This document shows, piece after piece, positions 36,225 to 45,068 of a stretch of DNA of 64,000 nucleotides; position 1 is the stretch's first letter; each line of letters starts with the position of its first letter. The DNA lies in NCBI GenBank assembly GCA_030348875.1, contig JAUCEP010000002.1, positions 1,257,001 to 1,321,000 of the forward strand, written 5' to 3'. The DNA is from Ureibacillus composti. Its GTDB lineage: Bacteria > Bacillota > Bacilli > Bacillales_A > Planococcaceae. The notes beneath the pieces were generated by a model, which saw nothing but the letters and a program-made list of their open reading frames with translations, was not told the DNA's origin and ran no database searches. Both the position numbers and the translations under genes were made by a program.

Positions 36225-36590
36225 GGAATGAAACTTCATAAGTGGGGGATGAAGGCTATTTCGAAATAAGGTGGGATGAAATGTAACTTCATAAGCCCAA
36301 TGAAAGTCATTTCGAGTGTGGTATGGGATGAAATTAAACTTCATAAGCCCGATGAATGTTATTTCGAGTGTCGGATAGGAAGAAATTGAACTTCATAAGG
36401 TCGATGAACGTTATTTCGAGAATGGGATAGGGTAAAATTGAACATCATAAGCCCGATGAAGAGTGTTCCAACAAGAATACCCATCTGAAAAACTCTTCAC
36501 ATAAGAATCAAGATCCGAAAACCTCTTCATAGTCCGGATGAAGAGTGTCCCCACAATAAATATCCATCCAAAATCCACTTCATCCCCCTC
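36225..36590. repeat. 52-nt hairpin array (AACTTCATAAG / GATGAA type)
   Basis: AACTTCATAA-like words begin at 36233, 36286, 36338, 36390 and 36442 (53, 52, 52, 52 nt), each followed by CCCGATGAA.GTTATTTCGAG. From 36455 the words change to GATGAAGAGTGT and CTCTTCAT, looser. It fills most of the 36132-36747 gap. Confidence 0.9.
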
Positions 36591-36691
36591 GCTCAAAGGT
36601 ATTTCTTTAGAATTTTTCAAAATCATACATATAAATTTTTACATAAAACCATAATAGGACATGTATTATTTTCTAATTTAAGCGGAGTAAA

Positions 36692-36722
36692 TGAATACTT
36701 TTTCGTTACCACATGAAAACTA
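36692..36722 (+). promoter_or_regulatory. Sigma-G-like promoter for the second DUF3231 gene
   Basis: TGAATA (36692-36697), 18-bp spacer, AAAACTA (36716-36722): perfect -35, five of seven at -10. Same spacing as the promoter at 34281. Confidence 0.35.
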
Positions 36723-36747
36723 TATAAAATGAAGTAAGGAGATTGAA

Positions 36748-37758
36748 ATGGAAAAAATTAAACCATTCAATGAAACACTAACATCTGCCGAAATGGGAAA
36801 ACTGTGGATAACGTATAGTGGGAATACGATGGCAAGATGTATTCTTCGTTATTATCTTCAACACGTCGATGACCCAGACATCAAAAAAGTTGTAGAAAAT
36901 GCCTTACAATTAAGTGAAAAAATCGTGGAAGAAATTAAAGATATCTTCATTCATGAAAATTTTCCAATACCCTATGGCTTTACGGAAAATGATGTGAACT
37001 TAAATGCGCCAAGGTTATTTGCAGATGAATTTTATCTTTGGTATTTACAATATACTGGTAAAGCAGGAATGAGTATTTATTCAATCGCCATACCTCTCAT
37101 GACAAGAGAAGACATCCGAGATTTGTTTAGCAATATTTTAAGGGACACAGTCAAATTACTATCAAAGGTTAATCAAACCTTAACGGAAAAAGGGTTTTAT
37201 ATCGAGCCCCCACAAATTCCAACACCAGAAAAGGTTGACTTTATTAAAAAGCAAAGTTTTCTAAATGGCTTTTTTGGGGAAGTTCGACCTCTCCATGCAA
37301 TGGAGATTACACATATCTACGATACTACCGAAAATAATTTAGCCAGCAAAGCGTTACTTATCGGGTTTAGTCAAGTTGCAGAAAGTGAATGGCTTCGCAA
37401 ATATTTTATAAGAGGAAAAGAGTTAACCAATAAGCATATTGAAATTTGCTCTGATCAACTGCATAATTCCAATTTGCCATCTCTGCCACTAAAAGATCAC
37501 TTAGTAAGTGAATCTACCGTTTCTCCATTTTCTGATAAAATCATGCTCGCCCATAAGATTGACATGTTTTCAATGAAAATTAGAACAGCTGGCAATGCGC
37601 TCTCTTTGAACGGAAGAAAAGATATAGCAAAAATTTATTCAAAATTCTTAATGGATATTGGACTCTACGTTGAAGATGGCATCAAACATATGATTGATGA
37701 AGGGTGGATGGAACAACCACCATTAGCAGTTGATCGTGCTAAATTAGCTTCAGATTAG
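36748..37758 (+). CDS. DUF3231 family protein, copy 2
   Basis: A 336-residue paralogue of the protein at 34343. Shared landmarks are LTSAEMGKLWITYSGN at the start, GFTENDVNLNAPRLF against GFSEEDVNMDAPWLY, the central RPLHAMEITHIYDTTENN, and GWMEQPPLAVDRAKL at the end. The two-halved helical layout is the same. AAGGAGATTG precedes the ATG. The pair is separated by a small membrane gene and a repeat array. Function unknown; the context is sporulation/germination. Confidence 0.85.
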   Translation: MEKIKPFNETLTSAEMGKLWITYSGNTMARCILRYYLQHVDDPDIKKVVENALQLSEKIVEEIKDIFIHENFPIPYGFTENDVNLNAPRLFADEFYLWYLQYTGKAGMSIYSIAIPLMTREDIRDLFSNILRDTVKLLSKVNQTLTEKGFYIEPPQIPTPEKVDFIKKQSFLNGFFGEVRPLHAMEITHIYDTTENNLASKALLIGFSQVAESEWLRKYFIRGKELTNKHIEICSDQLHNSNLPSLPLKDHLVSESTVSPFSDKIMLAHKIDMFSMKIRTAGNALSLNGRKDIAKIYSKFLMDIGLYVEDGIKHMIDEGWMEQPPLAVDRAKLASD

Positions 37759-37759
37759 A

Positions 37760-37792
37760 AAGTGTACTTCTATAAAAGGCGTACACTTCTTA
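37760..37792 (+). terminator. Intrinsic terminator after the second DUF3231 gene
   Basis: AAGTGTAC-N13-GTACACTT followed by CTTAATT; weak U-run. Confidence 0.6.
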
Positions 37793-37898
37793 ATTCCTTC
37801 ATTATAAAGGGTTTTAGTGGACGTAGAAATAATAGGACAGTATAGTAGTATTATTGAATAAAATTGTTAAACATTGGCCATAGGACCTAGATTATCCA

Positions 37899-38009
37899 AT
37901 GACCGATTTTGATGCTTTGTGTGATGTGGGAAAGAAGTACGAAATGAAGCCGGAAGCATCGTTCGGTGTACCATTAAAGCCCACAAAAAAATCACACCAA
38001 CTAATCTAA
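37899..38009 (+). pseudogene. Short orphan open frame, possible gene remnant
   Basis: A 36-codon frame (MTDFDALCDVGKKYE...) with protein-like composition but no ribosome site; an in-frame stop lies shortly upstream. It may be the C-terminal end of a lost gene between the spore module and ymfF. Confidence 0.2.
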
Positions 38010-38041
38010 GTTTTTAATAAGCCAAGTCAGGGGGAGTTTTT

Positions 38042-39322
38042 TTGTTTTTAACAACAAAATTGGCGAATGGCGTTTCGTTGCATATTCGACAAACATCACA
38101 ATTTAAAACGGTGAATTTTGCATTCAAATTTTCACGACCTTTAACAGTGCAAGATGCTGCAGAGCGTGCAGTTTTAGCGAATGTATTGCAACATAGTAAT
38201 GCGAAGTTTCCGAAGTCTGCAGCGTTCCGTAGTTATTTAGATGACTTATACGGAACGGTTTTATATTTTGACTCAGCAAAGCGCGGTGACTTGCTGAAAG
38301 TTCTATTAAATATCGAAACAGTCAATGAGCAATACCTTTCAACCGGCGATGTTTTAAATAAAGTCATTGACCTGATCAAAACCGTAGTATTTGAACCGAA
38401 TTTTGAAAACGGGCAGTTCGTTTCAAGCATCGTGGAACGTGAAAAAGAAATGGTGAAACAACGTATTGAATCCGTTTTTGATGATAAAACAAGATACGCG
38501 CACCAACGTTTATCTCAAATCATGCGTCCAAATCATCCCGCTTCGATTTCTGCCAACGGAACAATTGAAACGGTTGATCAAATCACGCCAGAATCCTTAA
38601 CAAAAGCGTATCAATCTATGATTGATGAAGATCAAATTGATATTTACGTGGTTGGGGATGTTGATGTAGAAGCTATAAAATCGCAGCTGCAATCGGCTCT
38701 TCAATTCAGCGATCGCGACCTGAAAAAACCAGAAAATCCAAAAACAGAATTAAAAGCTGAAAAGGAATATACAAAAGAAACACAAGACATGAAACAAGGG
38801 AAACTGCATATCGGGTACAGCACGCCAATTTTCTTTGGTGATGAAGACTTCCCGAAAATGCAAGTATTCAACGGAGTCTTTGGTGGCTATGCCCATTCCA
38901 AATTGTTCATGAATGTACGTGAGCGTGAATCCCTTGCTTATTATGCGTCTAGCTCGTATTCATCGCATTATGGATTAATTTATGTGGTATCTGGAATCGA
39001 GCCTTCGAAAGAAAAGAAAGCGACCGAAGTTATTGCGGAACAACTGGAAGCAATGAAAAACGGTGAAATTTCTGATTTAGAATTAGCGCAAACAAGAGCG
39101 ATGTTAAAAAACAACTTAAAAGAAGCGCTTGATTTAGCGCGTGGTCAAATCGATATTTTTGACCAATACAAAGATTTAAATGAGGCGTTCTCCATCGACA
39201 CATGGACAAAACGTTGGGATGAAGTCACAAAAGAAGATATTCAAAAAGTGGCGTCGCAAGTTAAGCTAGAAGCCATTTACTTCTTATGTGGAAAGGAGGA
39301 CACACAGGATGCAAGCAATTGA
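38042..39322 (+). CDS. ymfF: M16-family peptidase-like protein YmfF, zinc site lost
   Basis: A 426-residue M16-fold protein. The HxxEH zinc motif is missing: the equivalent region reads ANVLQHSNAKFPK, so it cannot be an active peptidase alone. The C-terminal half keeps the GGYAHSKLFMNVRERESLAYYASS segment with the Arg/Tyr pair used for substrate binding. M16B enzymes often work as an active plus inactive pair; YmfH, encoded next with a 14-bp overlap, carries the intact motif. The start is a TTG with GGGGGAG upstream. First gene of ymfF-ymfH-ymfI. Confidence 0.92.
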   Translation: MFLTTKLANGVSLHIRQTSQFKTVNFAFKFSRPLTVQDAAERAVLANVLQHSNAKFPKSAAFRSYLDDLYGTVLYFDSAKRGDLLKVLLNIETVNEQYLSTGDVLNKVIDLIKTVVFEPNFENGQFVSSIVEREKEMVKQRIESVFDDKTRYAHQRLSQIMRPNHPASISANGTIETVDQITPESLTKAYQSMIDEDQIDIYVVGDVDVEAIKSQLQSALQFSDRDLKKPENPKTELKAEKEYTKETQDMKQGKLHIGYSTPIFFGDEDFPKMQVFNGVFGGYAHSKLFMNVRERESLAYYASSSYSSHYGLIYVVSGIEPSKEKKATEVIAEQLEAMKNGEISDLELAQTRAMLKNNLKEALDLARGQIDIFDQYKDLNEAFSIDTWTKRWDEVTKEDIQKVASQVKLEAIYFLCGKEDTQDASN

Positions 39323-40610
39323 GTTTAATCAATTAGGGGAAACGTTATATTATAAAAAATTAAACAATGGGTTAGATGTGTATATTTTACCAAAAAAAGG
39401 ATTCTCGAAAACATTCGTGACGTTCACTACGAAATATGGTTCGATCGATCGTACGTTTGTTCCAATCGGAGAGTCTGAAGCAATTACAGTGCCAGACGGG
39501 ATTGCCCACTTTCTTGAGCACAAAATGTTCGAAAAAGAAGAAGGCGACGTATTCCAAAAGTTCAGTGAATCAGGGGCGTCTGCAAATGCGTTCACATCTT
39601 TCACTAGAACTGCTTACCTATTTTCTGCCACAGACCACATCTACACAAGCACAGAAACTTTATTAAATTTCGTGCAAGAACCTTACTTCACGGAAAAAAC
39701 GGTGGAAAAAGAAAAAGGAATTATTGGCCAGGAAATAACGATGTACGATGACCAACCAGATTGGCGCTTGTATTTCGGTGCGATTGAAAATATGTACCAC
39801 ACGCACCCGGTGAAAATCGACATCGCAGGTACAATCGAATCGATCGATAAAATCACAGCGGATCATTTATATACTTGTTACAATACGTTCTATCATCCGT
39901 CTAACATGCTTCTTTTCGTTGTAGGAAACGTGGACCAAACGGAAATGATGGCGTTTATCGAAGACAATCAAAACAAAAAAGAATTCCCAGAACCAACACC
40001 GATTGAGCGTCATTTCGAAGAGGAACCAACAGACGTGGCGATTAAAGATCGTGTACTAAATATGGACGTTCAAAAGCCAAAAGTGTATGTGGGATTAAAA
40101 GCAAAACGCGTTGACTTAAGTGGCGATGAAATGCTAAAACACGAACTTGCGGTTCAAATCGCGTTAGAATGCTTATTTGGCCGTGCCTCTAATTTCTATA
40201 CAGAAGTGTATGAAGGCGGCTTAATTGATGAATCCTTCGCCTATGACTTCTCATTAGAAAAAGGTTACGGGTTTGCTTTAATTGGTTCGGATTCAAAAGA
40301 CCCAGACAAACTTGTAGAAGCAATTAAAAATGAGTTGAAAAAAGCTGAAGATCCTTCTTATTTTGATGCAGAAGCTGTTGAGCGAATTAAACGCAAAAAA
40401 ATCGGGTTCTTCTTACGTGCACTAAACTCAATGGAATTTATTGCCAACCAATTTACGCGTTATGAATTTAATGAGATGAACTTATTTGACGCAGTACCGA
40501 CAATCGAAAAAATCACAGTAGAAGATATCGTGAAAGAATTCGATACTATTCAAGGTGAAACACAACAAACAGTGTTCAAAGTTTTACCAATGAGCGAGAA
40601 GAAGGCATAA
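39309..40610 (+). CDS. ymfH: M16-family zinc peptidase YmfH
   Basis: A 433-residue M16B peptidase with intact HFLEHKMF (zinc motif, near residue 71) and a downstream Glu in EKEKGIIGQEI. The start is the ATG at 39309 with GGAGG upstream, inside the ymfF 3' end; the overlap suggests coupled synthesis of a heterodimer. Cytosolic by sequence. Homologous YmfF/YmfH-type pairs are linked to peptide maturation or turnover in Bacillales, but the substrate is unknown. Confidence 0.93.
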   Translation: MQAIEFNQLGETLYYKKLNNGLDVYILPKKGFSKTFVTFTTKYGSIDRTFVPIGESEAITVPDGIAHFLEHKMFEKEEGDVFQKFSESGASANAFTSFTRTAYLFSATDHIYTSTETLLNFVQEPYFTEKTVEKEKGIIGQEITMYDDQPDWRLYFGAIENMYHTHPVKIDIAGTIESIDKITADHLYTCYNTFYHPSNMLLFVVGNVDQTEMMAFIEDNQNKKEFPEPTPIERHFEEEPTDVAIKDRVLNMDVQKPKVYVGLKAKRVDLSGDEMLKHELAVQIALECLFGRASNFYTEVYEGGLIDESFAYDFSLEKGYGFALIGSDSKDPDKLVEAIKNELKKAEDPSYFDAEAVERIKRKKIGFFLRALNSMEFIANQFTRYEFNEMNLFDAVPTIEKITVEDIVKEFDTIQGETQQTVFKVLPMSEKKA

Positions 40611-41338
40611 TGAAAAAATATGCCCTAGTAGTTGGCGCTTCCGGAGCTATCGGAAGTGCCATTTGTGCTGAACTAGCAAATAACGGTTGGTCTCTTTATC
40701 TTCATTATAATAGTACGGCGGAACGGGTCCACGAGCACACAGAGCAACTACACGCCAAATACCCGGATCAAGAATTCATCCCAGTACAAGCGGATTTCGC
40801 CCAAGATGATGGCGCGGAACACCTAGCAAAACAACTGTTTACACTACAAGCAGTTGTTTTCGCCGGTGGACATGCTTTTTTTGGATTAATAGAAGATACG
40901 CCTGTTGAGGAAATGTCCAAGCTTTGGAAAGTGCACGTCCAAAATCCGATGCGATTACTCGCACTTACGTCGAAAAAGCTTCGAGTGAATTTGGTGAGCT
41001 ACGTGCTGTTCATCGGTTCCATCTGGGGTGAAGCAGGTGCTGCAGGTGAATCGGTTTACTCTGCAGTGAAGGGCGCTCAGCATGCATTCGTGAAATCCTA
41101 CGCGAAAGAAGTGGCCTTTAATCAAATCCGAGTAAATGCCATCGCGCCTGGTTTCATTGATACAGTCATGAACCAGCAATTAGATGAAGAGGAACGCGCA
41201 TCCATTAATGATGAAATCCCATTAGGCTACGCCGGCTCAACCGAAGACGTCGCCAAAATGGTTTCCTTCTATCTAAGTGGACAAGCCGATTACGTCACGG
41301 GCCAAATTATTCGGTTGAATGGTGGATGGTATATTTAG
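40610..41338 (+). CDS. ymfI: Short-chain dehydrogenase/reductase YmfI
   Basis: A 242-residue SDR, FabG-like. NAD(P)-binding GASGAIGSAI (residues 9-18), catalytic YSAVK and the Ser of FIGSIWG, and the RVNAIAPGFIDTVM segment after the active site. Its ATG shares the last A of the ymfH stop codon, so it is co-translated. Substrate not known. Last gene of the operon; no strong terminator is seen and a 1.1-kb repeat array follows. Confidence 0.92.
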   Translation: MKKYALVVGASGAIGSAICAELANNGWSLYLHYNSTAERVHEHTEQLHAKYPDQEFIPVQADFAQDDGAEHLAKQLFTLQAVVFAGGHAFFGLIEDTPVEEMSKLWKVHVQNPMRLLALTSKKLRVNLVSYVLFIGSIWGEAGAAGESVYSAVKGAQHAFVKSYAKEVAFNQIRVNAIAPGFIDTVMNQQLDEEERASINDEIPLGYAGSTEDVAKMVSFYLSGQADYVTGQIIRLNGGWYI

Positions 41339-41369
41339 TTGTTGTTGAAGTGGTTATGAAGGACTTGGG

Positions 41370-42440
41370 GAAGCGTGAAGGAAATGGCTATTCTCGAGTG
41401 GATGAAGACAAAAATGAAGTCAGTTCACGAGTGAAAAGGTCCTCATCAAGGTTATGAAGACCAAAATGAAGTCGGTCCACGAGTGGAAAGGTCTTCATCG
41501 AGGTTATGAAGACCAAAATGAAGTCGGTCCACGAGTGGAAAGGTCTTCATCGAGGTGAGGTCGGTCCACGAGGGAAACGGTCTTCATCGGGGTTATGAAG
41601 GACAAAACCAGGGAGATTTTCATGAGAAATGTCGTTCATCGGGGTTATGAAGGACAAAACGAGGGTGACTTTCATGAGAAATGTCGTTCATCGGGGTTAT
41701 GAAGGACAAAACCAGGGTGATTTTCATGAGAAATGTCGTTCATCGGGGGTATGAAGGACAAAACCAGGGAGATTTTCATGAGAAATGTCGTTCATCGAGG
41801 TTATGAAGGACAAAACCAGGGAGATTTTCATGAGAAATGTCGTTCGTCGAGGTTATGAAGGACAAAACGAGTGTGATTTTCATGAGAAATGTCGTTCATC
41901 GGGGTTATGAAGGACAAAACGAGTGTGACTTTCATGAGAAATGTCGTTCATCGGGGTTATGAAGGACAAAACGAGGATGATTTTCATAAGAAATGTCGAT
42001 CATCGGGGGTATGAAGGACAAAACCAGGGTGATTTTCATGAGAAATGTCGTTCATCGGGGTTATGAAGGACAAAACGAGTGTGATTTTCATGAGAAATGT
42101 CGTTCATCGGGGTTATGAAGGACAAAACCAGGGAGATTTTCATGAGAAATGTCGTTCATCGAGGTTATGAAGACCAAAATGAGGTCGGTCCACGAGGGAA
42201 ACGGTCTTCATCGTGGTTATGAAGGACAAAACCAGGGAGATTTTCATGAGAAATGTCGTTCATCGGGGTTATGAAGGACAAAACTTGGGTAATCCGCACG
42301 AAAATGTCCTTCACAAAGGCTATGAATCCCAAAACCAGCCCGATTCTCGAATCAAAATGTCTTTCATCGCAACTATGAATGCCAAACCGAAACAGACACG
42401 CATTAAAATAGTCCTTCATCCCAGACCAAACCCAAACGCG
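41370..42440. repeat. Large 52-nt hairpin array (GTCGTTCAT / ATGAAGGAC and GTCTTCAT / ATGAAGACC)
   Basis: About 20 units with a 52-nt period (for example TCGTTCATC at 41632 and 41684). The unit reads TTCATGAGAAATGTCGTTCA, TCGGGGTTATGAAGGAC, AAAACCAGGGAGATT. Both ends (41380-41570 and 42165-42215) carry the variant ATGAAGACC...GGTCTTCAT, and one late unit mixes the two, so blocks have been copied around. The 3' end (42290-42440) decays. No unique spacers and no cas genes. It fills the gap between ymfI and ymfJ. Confidence 0.95.
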
Positions 42441-42553
42441 CAACCCAAATTTATCCCGTAAAACCACATATTATACCAAACTAGTTCGCGGTACAAAGCA
42501 TTATAATTCTTTTTCTTTTGAACATACTAAATGTGCAAAGGAGGAGATGCAAA

Positions 42554-42811
42554 ATGGCATTATTAGAAAACTGGGAAAAGTGGACGTCATTCTTAGGTGA
42601 CCAAGTTAAAAACGCGCAAGAAATGGGTTTGCCGAAACAAGTAATTGATACAACAGCGAAACAAATCGGTGACTACCTTGCGAAAAACGTTGACCCGAAA
42701 AATGAGCAAGAACGTGTACTTGCTGATCTTTGGAGCGTTGCCGGTGATGAAGAGAAGCATGCCCTAGCGAACTGCGTTGTAAAACTAGTTCAATCTCGCA
42801 AATTACAATAA
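42554..42811 (+). CDS. ymfJ: DUF3243 protein YmfJ
   Basis: An 85-residue acidic helical protein of the DUF3243 (YmfJ) family: NWEKWTSFLGDQVKNAQEMG at the N-terminus and KNEQERVLADLWSVAGDEE in the middle. The start is the ATG at 42554 with GGAGGAGATG upstream. Conserved position between ymfI and ymfK in Bacillales. No function is known. Confidence 0.9.
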   Translation: MALLENWEKWTSFLGDQVKNAQEMGLPKQVIDTTAKQIGDYLAKNVDPKNEQERVLADLWSVAGDEEKHALANCVVKLVQSRKLQ

Positions 42812-42956
42812 CTAGTCGACGAAGCCTTGCCAAAAAGCTAGTCGCGATAATTAAAGTAAGCCTCACGCGACCGGTTTCTAAACAAGACTTCGTGTAGGCA
42901 AGCGGACGCGATATGATTTCTGCCCGCAAATGATAACGCGTAGAATTTTAACTTTG

Positions 42957-42983
42957 AAAAAGGGGGCTCGTCCTCCTTTTTTC
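42957..42983 (+). terminator. Intrinsic terminator after ymfJ
   Basis: AAAAAGGGGG-CTCGT-CCTCCTTTTTT; complete pairing with one G-U. Confidence 0.93.
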
Positions 42984-43132
42984 TTTATACATATTGTCGT
43001 TGTGCTCACGATAAATTAGGAAGTGAGTTCAACTAACATCAAGAAAATAAAAATAAGTAGAGGGTGATAGATATGGAGAAATTACCGACATTCACATAAA
43101 TAGTGTGAAATTTAATATTTTGGTAGAAAATT

Positions 43133-43144
43133 GTTGTATACAAC
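43133..43144. promoter_or_regulatory. Perfect palindrome GTTGTATACAAC before ymfK
   Basis: A 12-bp perfect inverted repeat containing TTGTATACAA, a GntR-type operator pattern. It abuts the -35 region of the promoter at 43145. The regulator is unknown; YmfC is one candidate in the same neighbourhood. Confidence 0.45.
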
Positions 43145-43173
43145 TTTTCAACGCAAATAAAATCAGCTATGAT
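43145..43173 (+). promoter_or_regulatory. Probable promoter for ymfK
   Basis: TTTTCA (43145-43150), 17-bp spacer, TATGAT (43168-43173). Weak -35, good -10. Confidence 0.4.
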
Positions 43174-43219
43174 GAAACTTAGGGAAAAAATATTCGTTTC
43201 ATAGTGAGGGGACAGCTTT

Positions 43220-44017
43220 ATGGCTGAATGGTATTTTGAATATGAGATTCAAGTAAATCGCCCAGGATTGTTGGGAGATATTGCATCACTCTTAGGTATG
43301 TTACGCGTAAATATTGTAACGATCAATGGGGTGGATGAAGGTAAGCGTGGATTGTTATTAAAAGCCAATAAAGATGAATCGATTGAGCGTTTCTATTCAA
43401 TTGTATCCACGATGGATAATATTAAAGTAACGAAATTTCGACAGCCAAAATTACGTGACCGCTTAGCCGTGAGACACGGGCATTATATTGAAAAAGATGC
43501 TGACGAGAAAAACACATTCCGCTTTGTACGTGATGAACTTGGGGTCCTCGTTGATTTTATGGCTGAACTCTTTAAAAAAGAAGGCAATCGTTTGATTGGT
43601 ATTCGAGGAATGCCTCGCGTAGGGAAAACCGAATCCATTGTGGCGGCAAGTGTTTGTGCCAATAAAAAGTGGATTTTCTTATCATCAACAATGATTAAAC
43701 AAACGGTTCGTAATAGATTGCATGGAGATGAATTTAGCGATAATAACGTCTTTATTTTGGATGGCGTTGTGACGCGAAAATCAAATGACGAAGGGCATCA
43801 ACAACTCGTACGAGAAATCATGAAGATGCCGACTGTGAAAGTCATAGAGCACCCAGATATGTTTGTTCAACATTCGGAATATAAAATTGAAGATTTCGAT
43901 TATATAATTGAACTTCGTCATCATCCAGATGAAGAAATTACGTATGAAATTTTGGAGAAAAACGATATGATGTCTCAATCTGATCCATTTGGTGGCTTTG
44001 GAGGATTTAATTTTTAA
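43220..44017 (+). CDS. ymfK: DUF3388 protein YmfK (ACT-like domain plus P-loop)
   Basis: A 265-residue protein of the YmfK/DUF3388 family. The N-terminal 80 residues look like an ACT domain (YEIQVNRPGLLGDIASLLGM, then NIVTINGVDEG). The C-terminal part carries a Walker A-like GMPRVGKTE near residue 133, followed by hydrophobic strands FILDGVV and VIEH that could act as Walker B. A ligand-sensing plus nucleotide-binding layout is therefore suggested, though no function is established. AGTGAGGGGA precedes the ATG. Next is ymfM after 19 bp. Confidence 0.88.
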   Translation: MAEWYFEYEIQVNRPGLLGDIASLLGMLRVNIVTINGVDEGKRGLLLKANKDESIERFYSIVSTMDNIKVTKFRQPKLRDRLAVRHGHYIEKDADEKNTFRFVRDELGVLVDFMAELFKKEGNRLIGIRGMPRVGKTESIVAASVCANKKWIFLSSTMIKQTVRNRLHGDEFSDNNVFILDGVVTRKSNDEGHQQLVREIMKMPTVKVIEHPDMFVQHSEYKIEDFDYIIELRHHPDEEITYEILEKNDMMSQSDPFGGFGGFNF

Positions 44018-44036
44018 GAAAAAGTAGGTGTTTTAC

Positions 44037-44921
44037 GTGACAGAACTCGGCTCGCGCCTGAAAGAAGCGAGATTATCGAAAGGGTATAGTTTAGACGATC
44101 TTCAAGAAATTACGAAGATCCAAAAACGATATTTAATCGGAATCGAAGAAGGCAATTACTCCATTATGCCAGGCACATTTTATGTTCGTGCATTTATTAA
44201 ACAATACGCAGATGCGGTTGGCTTAGATGCAGATGAAATCCTAGAGGAATTTAGGAAGGATCTACCTGCACAACAAGCAACAGAAGAAGTAGCACAATCC
44301 TTTACACAAAGTCCAACACGACGTAAACTTCAACGATCTTCCTCAAGTAAAATGATGGAATCTGCTCCAAAATTTATTGTTGCACTCTTTATTATCGTTA
44401 TTATCGTCGCAATTTGGTTCTTATATCAGCAAAAAGTGTCCAATAACGTACCAGATGAAGTAAAAGAAGGCAATTCGGAAGTTGAAATCGAACAAAAAAC
44501 ACCGCCAACAGGTGAAGACACAACTCCACCTGCTGATACAACAGAGCCAAAAGAAGAGACTCCTGTTGAAGAACCCGAGGAAGAAGAGCCAGTTCAAGAA
44601 TTATCAGCTGGGGCCATTCAACCAGACGGTGTCACAACTAACTATGAACTTTCAGGTACAGACAAAATGAATATCCGTGTAGAAGTAACTGGCGATACTT
44701 GGGTTGGAATCCGTAATGAAGCGGGTGCAGAACAAGTAACAGCACAAACTTATTCAGCTGGTGCAGTCGTTGAACACGATTCAACTGCAAACGGCTATGC
44801 ACGTATTCGTTTAGGAAATGCCTTAAATGCCAAAGTATTTGTAAACGATGTAGAACTTCCATATGCTCAAAATATTACAACACAAAATATCGTAATTATT
44901 TTACAAGAAGAGGAACAATAG
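44037..44921 (+). CDS. rodZ: RodZ-like membrane protein YmfM
   Basis: A 294-residue RodZ homologue: N-terminal helix-turn-helix (LGSRLKEARLSKGYSLDDLQ), one membrane segment (FIVALFIIVIIVAIWFLY, near residue 115), a Pro/Glu-rich linker and a C-terminal beta domain (DUF4115 type) outside the cell. RodZ links MreB filaments to the cell-wall machinery. I choose the GTG at 44037, which has AAGTAGGTG correctly spaced; a GTG at 44028 lies inside that site. Conserved position before pgsA. Confidence 0.92.
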   Translation: MTELGSRLKEARLSKGYSLDDLQEITKIQKRYLIGIEEGNYSIMPGTFYVRAFIKQYADAVGLDADEILEEFRKDLPAQQATEEVAQSFTQSPTRRKLQRSSSSKMMESAPKFIVALFIIVIIVAIWFLYQQKVSNNVPDEVKEGNSEVEIEQKTPPTGEDTTPPADTTEPKEETPVEEPEEEEPVQELSAGAIQPDGVTTNYELSGTDKMNIRVEVTGDTWVGIRNEAGAEQVTAQTYSAGAVVEHDSTANGYARIRLGNALNAKVFVNDVELPYAQNITTQNIVIILQEEEQ

Positions 44922-44934
44922 TCATAATAAGGAT

Positions 44935-44972
44935 AGCTAGGCGCGGTTCCCATGGCGAACTGTTGCCTGGCT
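44935..44972 (+). ncRNA. Hairpin element between ymfM and pgsA
   Basis: AGCTAGGC pairs with GCCTGGCT (one G-U) around an inner GTTC/GAAC helix, followed 50 bp on by a second hairpin with a U-run (45021-45045). Together they may form a leader/attenuator of pgsA; not a class I recognise. Confidence 0.35.
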
Positions 44973-45020
44973 GTCAAGATGACGCTTTAAGGTTGAACAC
45001 TAAGAAGCGAGATCTGCAGT

Positions 45021-45045
45021 CATCTATATTAGATGGCTATTTTTC
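45021..45045 (+). terminator. Weak terminator or attenuator before pgsA
   Basis: CATCTA-TAT-TAGATG then GCTATTTTTC. Only a 6-bp A/U-rich stem. Confidence 0.45.
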
Positions 45046-45068
45046 TTTATGAAAGGTGTTAGCAAGAC

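Larger units (their letters stand above)
42812..43219. other. Intergenic region ymfJ-ymfK
   Basis: Holds scattered inverted words (ACGAAG/CTTCGT, CTTGCC/GGCAAG), the ymfJ terminator at 42957 and, further down, a palindrome plus promoter for ymfK. No coding sense found. Confidence 0.5.

Noticed and set aside
41370..42440. Regular 52-nt repeats that could suggest a CRISPR array
   Set aside because: There are no unique spacers; the whole unit is repeated, the hairpin lies within it, and no cas genes are near. The same holds for the arrays at 17061 and 60515.
42213..42461. Frames of 82-100 codons at the end of the 52-nt array
   Set aside because: They translate repeat units only.
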